Below, piece after piece: positions 1-7,485 of a stretch of DNA of 17,063 nucleotides (its first letter is position 1; each line of letters opens with the position of its first letter). This DNA comes from Ophiosphaerella korrae (Eukaryota; Ascomycota; Dothideomycetes; Pleosporales; Phaeosphaeriaceae). The notes beneath the pieces are model-generated. The model was not told the origin of the DNA, did not search any database, and saw only the letters and a list, made by a program, of their open reading frames with translations. The stretch is from the NCBI GenBank assembly GCA_028456385.1, contig JALNQF010000677.1, positions 1 through 17,063 of the forward strand. The letters run 5' to 3'. Position numbers and translations under genes: made by a program.

Positions 1-288
1 CTATTCATCCTTAGGATTCGATTTGCCATTTCTCGAGCGCGAGCGTGTGAGGGAGGAAAAGCGCGTGCGTCCTCTTCAAGGATCTATTGCACAAGAAACT
101 TTTCTTAGTCTAGAGTTAATCGCTGCTGGTATACGTGGCTGGATTGGCTGTTCTGTGTACCGCGTATACGCGCAGAGAGCGTGGCTCGAGGGATCTTGTA
201 CACCTTTGCAGCAGCTCTTTGACTTGAAAAAAACACCAGTATTGAGATCGCTGATGGCTGCTTGTATAGGCTCTTCACGGTTGTCCAT
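1..288 (-). pseudogene. Pogo/Fot-type transposase, N-terminal fragment, broken
   Basis: On the minus strand from an ATG at 288 the conceptual product reads like the N-terminus of fungal pogo/Fot1 transposases. It has a psq-type helix-turn-helix with the core RAAAKVYKIPRATL, then QRLTLD-stop-EKFLVQ, then ILEEDARAFPPSHARARE. This matches the usual HTH-psq followed by a CENP-B-type HTH; identification is by motif recognition. It is broken three ways: a one-base shift at the run of seven A at 227-233, an in-frame TAA at 105-107 where the family has Gln, and a TAG at 84-86. It runs off the left edge, so the DDE catalytic domain is not visible. The transposon end probably lies upstream of the ATG, roughly 290-380, where the minus strand has CCACCC-rich sequence like other Fot ends. 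The partner terminal repeat is outside the window, so no boundary can be set. Confidence 0.75.
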
Positions 289-571
289 TTTGGTAGGGTG
301 GTTGTTGAGATAACACGATTTTCAGATGGGTGGCCGGTTTCTGAGGGGTGGCTCGAAACCCTGTCAGCTAGCTTAGTGCTGATGCAGTGGAAGCCTAGCC
401 AAAAACAGCCCGGCTTCTGCAGGTGCTTGAGGCTCAATCAGGTCACGCGACGGACGAAGAAAAGAGCATGTTTGTATTATTGCGAGTGTAATAAATTGAA
501 AGTACACACAACGCTCAAGCGCTCCTCATGTTCCAATGTTGCTCCAAGTTGCCGCTGCGACATTACTGGGC

Positions 572-852
572 TTACTGCTGTTGGCGCCTCTCAGCGTTTC
601 TGCGGTAGAGCTCATAACTAGCGTAAGGCTCTCGAAATGGGGTTGCTAGATTCATCAGTACGTCGTTAGAATCAAAATGAGGCTGTGGGATCACTCACTG
701 CGAGATGTTCGATAGGTCAGATATCCTAGCAACAGCTGGGCGGCGGCCATCGTGATGTTGGCGATACCGAGAGTGATGTTGGCGATGGTGTCCCCGCTGA
801 GTCCGCCGGGGCTACCAGTAGGGGTTGGCATAGCAGATGCGGTGCAGTTCAT
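572..852 (-). CDS. Small single-pass membrane protein, two exons (75 aa)
   Basis: I do not recognise a named family. The minus strand has an ATG at 850-852, exon 1 at 699-852, an intron at 646-698 and exon 2 at 572-645, ending in TAA at 572-574. The 53-nt intron begins GTGAGT, carries a TTCTAAC branch-like site and ends in TAG; splicing joins the frames exactly (A|CA) and gives 75 residues. The N-terminus is Ser/Pro/Gly-rich without charge, followed by SGDTIANITLGI and then a hydrophobic stretch (about residues 22-43) ending LLLGYLTYR. The C-terminal tail is basic and polar (ELYRRNAERRQQQ). This suggests a tail-anchored or single-pass membrane protein with a short cytosolic tail. Two NIT sequons sit near or inside the hydrophobic region. 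It lies between two transposon remnants with no partner gene. The intact frame and good splice signals argue for a real gene, but it could be a degenerating copy. Confidence 0.5.
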
Positions 853-1133
853 CGTATTTGGGCAGATAGCCTTAACAGTTCAAAGATGGCTATTTGCGTA
901 CTGAAGTTGTGATGAGCTGATACTATCATGGAGTGGAGGGAGCGAGGTCTTCTATATCTAGATGGGCGATGCCCACACGTCCATGGTGTTTGCCATTTCT
1001 TCAGGAAGTCTAAACAAGACCGTTGTTAATAGATATATCCCGCAAATGTTAAGCAAATGCTGGCGACTCGGTGTGGACTTCGAGAACTGCTCGGAAATTT
1101 TGAGGAAAATTGCAGTCGGGTTTTCTGGCCATA

Positions 1134-1190
1134 ACGTGTTCGGACAGTAAGCTGGCCAGGACAGTATCCTGGCCACCCCACCAAAACGCG
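1134..1190 (+). repeat. Left terminal inverted repeat of the Fot1-type element
   Basis: This arm pairs with the reverse complement of 2314-2369 over 57 positions, with one extra C on the left (1141) and one A/G mismatch. The motif order is ACGTGTT, GGACAGTAAGCTGGCCAGGA, then CCACCCCACC. Weaker similarity continues inward toward the transposase ATG. Confidence 0.9.
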
Positions 1191-1218
1191 CCCAGCGCGT
1201 CTCATCCGATCAACCACC

Positions 1219-2245
1219 ATGCCACCCCAACACTCTCATCAGCTCTCAAAAGAAGGGAGATTAAGCCTTGCTACTGCCTCTTTTTATAATAATCCTTAGC
1301 AGTCTTACTGTAGACTTGCAAAGCTTTATAATGCCCCAAGATCAATACTTCAGGCGCGTCTTCAAGGCACCTAGGCTAAACACGAGACAACGTTAGTCAA
1401 CCTTAAGATAAGCCCTATTGAAGAGCAGTCCCTTGTTCAATAGATCCTAGACCTTGATAGACGAGGCTTTCCCCCTCGAATTATCGACGTACGACAAATA
1501 GTAGACGTTCTACTTGCTGCGCGTGGCCAAAATCCTCCTCCTATACTAGTTAGTTGTTAGACCGCAGCTCTACTCCACTGCGCCAAACAAACCCAAAAAG
1601 GTAGATGAGTATTCAACAACGTTGAATACCGGAGTAGAACAGTATATATCGTTACAAAGGCTCACTGGCCCTTGGCACTCGGCTCGGTATGCGCCAATCG
1701 CAATACCACTACAGCCCTGCAGGCCTTGTAGGCGCCGAAGCCTAACAATTATCCTACACTGTCCTAAACGAGTCTTAAGCTCCCTTACTATTGTTAGGAC
1801 TCTATCTTTACTAGGGATAACTACTGCTTTAGGAGAGCCCTAGACTGCTAAGACTCTACGCACAACTAACTAGCTGCAGCAGTAGGCTCGACTTATTAAG
1901 GACCTACTCTGTCGCTAGTCTTAGAGCCCTACTAGCTAGGCAATTAGGCAGCTCGTTAAAGGCTATCAGCTTACTATGCAATCAGCTACTCTCCTTGCTA
2001 AGGAGAATAGCAAGCTACGTGCCTCAAATTAACGCCAGAAAAGTAAACGTTAATAGCGTAGACAGTTTATAGCTTATAGAGGTGTTCTGCAGGCTCAGGA
2101 AGGTTAGGCGCTAGTCAGGGAGGCTGAGATAGGTGTTGAACAGGGTGACCAAACTGAGGCTGCTCCTACACGAAAGAGAGCACCACCAACATGCAGCAAG
2201 TGTCACGTACAGGGACACAACAGGACTCAATGTAGATTAATCTAG
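1219..2245 (+). pseudogene. Fot1-type transposase, RIP-like stops and central deletion
   Basis: From the ATG at 1219 the frame gives an HTH region (EGRLSLATASFYNNP, RLAKLYNAPRSILQARLQGT), then SPIEEQSLVQ-stop-ILDLDRRGFPPRI and DVLLAARGQNPPPIL. This is the typical N-terminal and CENP-B-type DNA-binding half of fungal Fot1 transposases. In-frame stops in this part are TAG, at sites where the family often has Gln or Trp. From about 1840 onward the family's C-terminal tail is readable (RQLVKGYQLTMQSATLLAKE, LQAQEG, ALVREAE). It ends in a CCHC zinc knuckle (C-x2-C-x4-H-x4-C, 2192-2233). The central DDE catalytic region is not recognisable between about 1570 and 1840. The gene is clearly inactive. 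Confidence 0.85.
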
Positions 2246-2313
2246 TCTATCACCTCTCAAAATTTGAGGCAATTTGCATATGTGGTTGTTGAGCAATTGT
2301 ACGCTGAGTCGCG

Positions 2314-2369
2314 CGCGTTTTGGTGGGGTGGCCAGGATACCGTCCTGGCCAGCTTACTGTCCAACACGT
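2314..2369 (-). repeat. Right terminal inverted repeat of the Fot1-type element
   Basis: This is the inverted partner of 1134-1190, ending CCAACACGT at 2369 and followed by the TA duplication. Its near identity to the left arm, against heavy damage in the coding region, marks the element's outer limits precisely. Confidence 0.9.
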
Positions 2370-2491
2370 TAAACTAGCCAATAATAAGGCCGGCCCCTGC
2401 GGCTGCCAGACAGTTATAGCGTGGAAACTGCATCCGCCTTATCGATTGACAGGGAAGTGCAATTGCTGTGGAGCTTCTTCGATCCTAGTGG

Positions 2492-2953
2492 TCAATTTGC
2501 CTGCCAAAGTTCAAGCACGTAAGCTCTTTTGCGATTCAGGTACGCACATGCGTTCAAGACACTCGGGCCCCAGCAGTAGCTGTTCGTCCAGCTGAAGCAC
2601 GTGGTGAGGTGGTGCAAGTGTGTGCCATAGCACACGCGACAGCTTTGGGGAATGCCCGTGCAAAATTCGGACGGCGTGCAGGATCCGTTCTCACGGGTGC
2701 ATTGCATGATACTCGAGGTCTGAGTTGAGCACGAGTCACCACTACACACCATAAATAGCCTGCGCATATCTTCATGTTGAATGCCGCTGGGACACTGGTT
2801 CCGCGCCCATTGCCTCTTTTGGCATTTTGGAAAACAACGGCTACCGGTCGTCATCAGTATACAATGTGCAGCATTTCTCATAGATTTCAGAGCACTTTAT
2901 ACACTCCTCGTTGCGCACCTCTCCTTTCGCGCTTCCAACGCATTTTTCTCTTG
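2492..2953 (-). pseudogene. Cysteine-rich protein fragment, frame-broken, unknown
   Basis: No family recognised. Two minus-strand frames are both unusually Cys-rich. The upstream one (about 2953 down to a TAG near 2850) reads EKCVGSAKGEV, ECIKCSEIYEKCC, TLYTDDDR. The downstream one (to a stop at 2492-2494) has the spaced motifs RCFPKC, NQCPSG, VCSGDSCSTQ, QCTRENGSCTPSEFC, SCRVCYG and NSYCWGP. A single one-base shift near 2850 would join them into one product with more than 15 cysteines, resembling small secreted proteins. No signal peptide was found; a 5' exon may lie upstream of a possible CACAG acceptor at 2954-2958, or be lost. It sits next to the Fot1 element in a damaged region. Alternatively this is a chance run of Cys codons. 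The antisense strand is also open over part of the span. Confidence 0.35.
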
Positions 2954-3246
2954 CTGTGGCTGCTCAACCTTGAAGCCCATCTCTATCTAATCTTGGTCCT
3001 TGACGGTGGCGCTACCGCAGGGGCCGTCCGATTCCTTTGTGTGAACATTTGCTTGTAAAATCCGTGGCATGCAACGAGCTCTTCGCGCGTATGTTATAGC
3101 TCTCTGGTATCTGCCGGCTCTCTCCTCCACACCTACGTAATCAAAGCGGGCTCTTCTCAGCGCTCTTTGTTCCCTTGTCTCCATTGTTGTCTGGAACCCT
3201 ACCGCTGATCGGAGCTAAGCCTTGCCGATAACGGCGCCGCTGCGCG

Positions 3247-4294
3247 ATGGGTTCACCTGCCCCTCAGCTATCAGAATGGCAGTCGATGTCCGCTCGATGG
3301 CTCGTGAACAATTACAACCTGCATCCCAGCGGCCTTGGACCCCAACAGCTCGATTTGCTGTTTCATGACCGCATCGGACGCGAGAACTTCTACCATCATT
3401 ACGGTGTTTTGAGTGAGTTAGGACCCACCGGCTTCTGGGGCTTGATTGCAGATCTTAATGGGCAACGCGAGGCTCAGGCGAGTAAGTAGCTCCTCAAACG
3501 GCTCTACACAGAACTGCAACTGACAAGACCGTAGGTACAACGGGAGTAGTCGGTTTCAGTACTCAGACAAACCAGGGCAGCCCCGTCGATCCTTCTCGTC
3601 CCGAGCCCCCCGCGCAACGACCTCCTAATAACCCGTTTCAAATCAAGCGTACGAGCACAGACTCGCACTATACTAGCGAACAACGATCTCCTGGCGTCGA
3701 GCGTGCCTATAGCAACGATGCGGAACAGGGCGAGACTGCCGAATCATCTTCAAGCGGTGCAAAAGTTGGGAACCAGCCAAAGCGTCAGAAAAGGACGGCG
3801 AATGGCAAAACCACATTCGTGAAACGAGCCTGTCCCGGAGAGTTCTCTTCTGAAGGCCAAAAGAGATGCGTGGAGAACAAACACTTTTGTTACAAGGCGC
3901 AGTGGTTGAAGCATTTCGGCAAGGGTTACTTAGCGACGTATAAACTGCGCCTCAAGTCAAGGACAAGAAATACCGCTGTGTTGATGGATGCCCTCGTACT
4001 TTCTTCTCGGAGGATGTCCCCAAGCTCAAGGAACACATATGGGAATTCCACATGGCGCCATCAATTCCAGAGCCTCAAGATCAATTGCAGACGACCAACA
4101 ATGGCAACGCATCTCTAACTGGCGAGATTCCTATTGCAACTCATCGTGGCTCTCAGGAAGCGCCCAATGTGGCAGACGGGAGCCATATATACGGAGCTCA
4201 ATATGGCAGTAATGGGGAATCTTCCTTTAACTATCACGGCCAGGACATCTTCTTAGCTGACCTTGACTTCGACCCGCCGAATACTGTCCCTTAA
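3247..4294 (+). CDS. Zinc-finger-like protein, spliced, one uncertain frame change
   Basis: Exon 1 (3247-3481) encodes a 78-residue N-terminus rich in Trp/Tyr/His (SEWQSMSARWLVNNYNLHPS). Intron 1 (3482-3534, 53 nt) begins GTAAGT, has an AACTGAC branch-like site and ends GTAG; splicing restores the frame (A|GT). Exon 2 is Ser/Pro/Gln-rich with a basic NQPKRQKR patch that could be a nuclear signal, then ACPGEF, KRCVENKHFC and AQWLKHF. After about 3924 the coding frame must change to reach a clear C2H2-type finger, RCVDGCPRTFF to KLKEHIWEFH (C-x3-C-x13-H-x4-H, about 3975-4050), and a Gly/Asn/Ser-rich tail ending at TAA 4292-4294. A 32-nt GT..AG segment at 3925-3956 would join the frames but is shorter than normal introns; a small indel is the alternative. 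With it the product is about 320 residues. The role is probably DNA binding or regulation; function and activity are not established. Confidence 0.55.
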
Positions 4295-4932
4295 GCGACG
4301 TATCTTTCGCACAGGCTATTCAACCTTTACTTGGGTCTTGAACAGCTCAATCAAGCAGCTGGCTCTCCCTTTGTCTCTTCTCTGCTGTCTTAGCATCGTT
4401 CGCCTTGGCGGCCTTTTTCTTTTGTTACAAAGCGATAATTTATAATTGCATACATATAAGGGGGAACTACGCGCAATTGACTGTAAAGATACTTAATACT
4501 GTAATGCATGTCAGGACGACTTGGACGTAGCGACTTTGGATTATGGTTTGCTTTATGCTAGAGCTTATAGGAGTTATTGTTGCGAGATGCGAGCTCAGGA
4601 ATGAGTGGGAGATGATCATTGATTGAAGAGCTATCTGAGCTGGGCTACTTATATACAGTGGAGCAGCTCGAACGGCTCGTGCAGCAAGCTTACTGCTGCG
4701 AGCTTACCTGAATTGTATGGATCAGAGCCCTAACTTGCGACACACCCCCCAGGTGAGCTGCGCAGCAGAGCTGTTCAGTGGGTTTCGTAGCAGTCATCTA
4801 AACTCAGTTGAAAACACCTTCACCCGCGATTCTGTTTGTTTTGGGCTCGTGCGCGGGCGCCAAGCGCTCGTGCGCTGCGCGCAGTATACTCAGAGTTTTC
4901 TCAGCCTCGTAAACTCTTCAGTAACCATCATC
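4295..4932 (+). other. Intergenic: 3' flank and presumed promoter of next gene
   Basis: No coding region is supported here. The first half is moderately AT-rich with TATAATTG/ACATATAAG stretches that would suit a 3' flank. From about 4660 the sequence becomes GC-rich and repetitive in GCAGC/GAGCT words (GCAGCAAGCTTACTGCTGC near 4681), leading to CAGTAACCATCATC just before the ATG at 4933. I treat 4660-4932 as the likely promoter and 5' leader of the next gene. Confidence 0.3.
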
Positions 4933-5556
4933 ATGGCCATCGTAAGTTGCTGTTTTTGAGGTTTTGCAGCTTGCTTTCTTGTTGGCGATCGTTGCACTAA
5001 CCCGCTCGCGCTCGCGCCTCTCGCTCCCGCACCGCATCCAATGCCGCTGCTGCCGCTGCCGCCGCTGCTTCAAAGAAGAAGAAACGCACCAAAAAGACTC
5101 CGGTGCCGCGCACGCCCTCGCCGCCGCCCTCTCGTGCCTCCTCTCCCGGGGTGGTTGTAGGTGCTCTCCGTGAGGAGCCCTGCCTCCGCTGCGCTCGCAG
5201 CGCGTTGGCAGGCTGCTCCGACGGGAGTTGCCATGACTCCCTTGGGGGAGGGGCTCAGCGTTGTGCACGCTGTGCTGCTGGCAGCCACGGCTGCGTTCCT
5301 GTGTAAGTTGATTTGAAAAAGCTACTTCAGCTCTTTCATCTGATGTCAGTTGACTGACTTGTATTGTAGCCCCGTGATCGCTCGCCGCGCCGCCATCGCC
5401 CTCGTCGCCACCCGGGCCCGTGAGACTCCTGAGAGGGAGCTCAAGGCTCTCCGAAAGACTTTCCGTGTGCTGCTCGGCGAGGTCGTGGAGGAGACTCCAG
5501 GTCCTCGGACTCCTCTGCCGCCCCCGCCCCCGCCTCCGCCCGCGCCCGGCTGCAGC
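4933..5556 (+). pseudogene. GC-rich cysteine-cluster gene, 3' end truncated by copia DNA
   Basis: The plus strand gives a recognisable fungal accessory pattern: a Lys/Arg/Pro/Ser-rich lead (KKKKRTKKTPVPRTPSPPPS), then a cysteine cluster EEPCLRCARSALAGC, DGSCHD, QRCARCAAGSHGCVPV. The spacing C-x2-C-x7-C-x4-C-x10-C-x2-C-x6-C is reminiscent of Zn2Cys6 clusters. An intron at 5303-5369 (67 nt, GTAAGT, TTGACTGAC, TTGTAG) joins GT|C in frame to VIARRAAIALVATRARE, a helical-looking segment, and a proline run. Exon 1 is probably ATGGCCATC at 4933 followed by GTAAGT. The acceptor is uncertain: 5075 keeps the frame, but the CACTAAC branch-like site near 4994 predicts one near 5010 where no AG exists. 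The 3' end runs into antisense copia sequence at about 5557, so the original C-terminus is lost. Function is unknown. Confidence 0.55.
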
Positions 5557-6440
5557 TCCTCTGCTGGTAATGGAGTTGGTGGAAAGCTCGCGGAGCTTGC
5601 GAGATCGAACTTTTTCGCTATCTTGTCAATATACTCATCGTGGACGAGCGTGATGGTCCTATCTGGCCGACTCCGTATTACTCGTATGCCTAGGAACCAG
5701 CTCACTGGGCCTTTGTCTTCTATATTGTATGCTCGTTTGATTCTCTCAACGATCCGGCGAGCTTCTGATTGGTGGCTTTTGTGATACATCACCAATATAT
5801 CGTCAACGTAGAAGAGAAGAAGGATTTTGCGCTCCTTATCGTAGAACAAGCCGGCTCCTCTTTTGAGGCCAGCTTGTTTGAGCGTTCTTGAGAGCTCCTC
5901 ATACCAGAGGAGCGGCGAGTCCTTGAGGCCGTACAGCGCTCGATTGAGCTTGACGCACTTGCCAGCTACTTCGAACGCATCTGGGAGCTCGCAGATGACT
6001 GCTGGTTGATGATCTCGGTGTGCGTAGAGGAAAGCTCCGATTACGTCATACTGAGCCACTTCTAGGTCAAACTCAGCTGCAATCGCCATTGCGGTTCGAA
6101 ACGAGCGCGCTGCTAACGTAGTAACGTAAGTTGATTGTATTGAATCGATTATTTGGAGGTCTCCGCGCACTACAATCTAAGCTTTGCACTTGAGAAAGTA
6201 GCTATTGTTGCAAGCAAAAAGTCGAGTCCGAACTCTAATGTACTGCTTACTTGAACGGTATTTGTACTGCGACAGCTATCTTGGTCGAGTTTGTATGTGA
6301 AGACCCACTTCAGAGGTAGCGGCCGATCGCTCGTTTGCGAGCGCTCTATCTCCTCCCAGGTGCTAGCTGCTAGCAGCGTATCGATCTCTTTTTAAGCTGC
6401 TTGTTTAAAGAGCTGCCTATGTAGGTGTGTGTGTAGGTGC
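5557..6440 (-). mobile_element. Ty1/copia retrotransposon fragment (reverse transcriptase)
   Basis: The minus strand encodes the RVT_2-type reverse transcriptase of copia elements. In order it shows STWEEIERSQ and LPLKWVFTYKLDQD, IVVRGDLQ, YVTTLAARSFRTAMAIAAEF, YDVIGAFLYAHRDHQ, LNRALYGLKDSPLLWYEEL, the catalytic LLFYVDDILV (YVDD at 5799-5810), SWFLGIRVIRS and HDEYIDKIAKKFDL. The frame is open from about 6170 down to the junction, but upstream there are stops (for example a Gln-to-TAA site near 6390 and a TAG near 6178) and a 74-bp insertion. Gag, protease, integrase, RNase H and both LTRs are absent, so this is a dead internal fragment. It ends inside the TPLPAEEL region, immediately after which antisense reading enters the truncated cysteine-cluster gene. 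Confidence 0.9.
6206..6274. mobile_element. 69-bp TG...CA insertion with 5-bp duplication (solo-LTR-like)
   Basis: Within the copia fragment, 6206-6274 starts TGTTGCAAGC and ends TGCGACA, flanked by GCTAT at 6201-6205 and 6275-6279. Removing the insertion plus one GCTAT (74 bp) rejoins the transposase-like frame exactly: LDQD-SYFLKCKA-stop-IVVRGD, as expected for copia reverse transcriptase. TG...CA ends with a 5-bp duplication are the hallmark of an integrated LTR. No coding capacity or polypurine tract is visible at this size. Confidence 0.6.
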
Positions 6441-6491
6441 TTCTAATTTTGTAGTAGTAGTAGGAGTAGGGTGGTGAATGGGTCGTGGTTG

Positions 6492-6543
6492 GGTTGGGGT
6501 TGGGTTGGCTTACGTCAGACCCGGACCCAACCCAACCCCAACC
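6492..6543. repeat. G-rich/C-rich perfect inverted repeat (hairpin)
   Basis: A 17-nt arm GGTTGGGGTTGGGTTGG (6492-6508) is perfectly complementary to 6527-6543, with an 18-nt spacer. The plus arm also has G2-G4 runs able to form a quadruplex. It sits exactly between the copia fragment with GT/TAG microsatellite-like sequence (6421-6475) and the following AT-rich block, so it may be a transposon terminus or replication-slippage product. Confidence 0.75.
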
Positions 6544-6790
6544 TATATATCTAATTACGTATCTTATCTAATAATAAGTTATCCAAGTTATTACCTTCTA
6601 TAATAGAGCTAATTAGTTCTAGTTCTAACCTTATAGGTATATTTATAATAACTTTAAAGTATAATATTTCTACTAATATTAAATAAATTATTTTCTGATA
6701 CATATTAATAATATATACTAAAATTAAGAATTAATAAAGAAGTAGTTATTAAGATAGAGGGGGGAGCTAAGGGGAAAAAACGGGTATTAG
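6544..6790. other. AT-rich block, RIP-like relic
   Basis: Composition drops sharply to TA-rich sequence with many TAATA/ATTAAT words and few CA or TG dinucleotides. It ends at AAGGGGAAAAAACGGG near 6780. No protein similarity can be read. The abrupt edges and composition suggest an old repeat mutated by RIP. Confidence 0.45.
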
Positions 6791-7485
6791 GTAGGGCCGG
6801 GCACAAGGCGGTGAACCTTACTATCGGCTAGGTAGACTTGGCAGCTGATCGATGTTTGGTGGGGCGACTACGACTGAACCACCAGCGTGCAGATGTTAGG
6901 TGTTTTCAGGCCCCTCTATGTAGCTCCAGATCATTCGTAATACGGACAACGCGGCCTCGGTTATTACCTTGACATCGGTAGCTGAGTCTCGGGTGTTGCG
7001 ATGAGAGCGGTCGGCAAGTTCCAAGGGTGTCACTGCTTGAAAGCACATATTGTGTATACTCACACCGTCTCTTGCGAGATGTATAGCCAATGCCAACCAT
7101 CGAACACGATTCATCTGGGAGGATAGGTCGGGGGGAGCTGATAGCTGAGAATTTGATGATGCCCATCCTTGCTGACGAGGAGCGACTCGGATGGCGGTGC
7201 GGTCTGGGCCATGGAACATGCAGTTGTGTACTTCTCTAGAAGTATCCTTTACAGGAGATTAGGAAGCAACTCAGATATACATATATTCGCATCTTCATTG
7301 CTTTGGTTTCATTGATACCGAACTACATCGGCGAACGCACAGTTAAGGAACATCGGTCTTGGCTTGTCTATCCGGAAGCTGCAAAAACCAACCCGTACAC
7401 TAAGATTACCCACAAATTATCATCGCTCAACTACGACCTCAGAATTTTCGAACCTAACCCGCCGACGCTAGCCTATCTGATTAAG
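6791..7485. other. Upstream region of the NLP gene; possible gene relic
   Basis: A minus-strand frame at 6896-7219 (107 codons) contains DGVSIHN...TPLELADRSH, faintly like an ankyrin repeat, but nothing supports expression and the match is weak. Closer to the NLP gene there is a TATA-like TATACATATATT at 7276-7287, about 200 bases before the ATG at 7486. The NLP frame stays open back to 7303, but that extension has no signal peptide and reads as leader DNA. Confidence 0.25.

Larger units (their letters stand above)
1134..2369. mobile_element. Fot1/pogo (Tc1-mariner superfamily) deletion derivative
   Basis: A 1236-bp element is bounded by long terminal inverted repeats starting ACGTGTT and flanked by a TA duplication (1132-1133 and 2370-2371). 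TA duplications are the rule for Tc1/mariner-pogo elements. The interior holds both ends of a Fot1-type transposase but is too short: autonomous Fot1 relatives are commonly near 1.9-2 kb with about 540 residues. The middle, which normally carries the DDE catalytic triad, is therefore at least partly missing, and the element cannot be autonomous. Ends and duplication are well preserved while the coding part is full of stops, so it could only be moved by a transposase supplied elsewhere. Confidence 0.85.

Noticed and set aside
2554..2775. Minus frame beginning MKICAGYLWCVVV, resembling a signal peptide
   Set aside because: It is out of frame with the Cys-rich segment and its remainder is Arg/Ala/Thr-rich without Cys pattern; probably chance.
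4964..5173. Cys-rich plus frame CRCCRCRRC
   Set aside because: It is the out-of-frame translation of an Ala/Lys-rich GC repeat belonging to the cysteine-cluster gene.
4918..5288. Minus-strand Arg/Ala-rich frames over the GC-rich gene
   Set aside because: Shadow translation of GC-rich plus-strand coding DNA, with extreme composition and no motif.
6896..7219. 107-codon minus frame with a faint ankyrin-like TPLELA motif
   Set aside because: Only one weak motif, a competing open frame on the same strand, no clear splice structure, and a position in the NLP promoter; kept only as a remark.
7303..7485. Upstream extension of the NLP reading frame
   Set aside because: It would place the signal peptide about 61 residues inside the protein; the ATG at 7486 has a better context.
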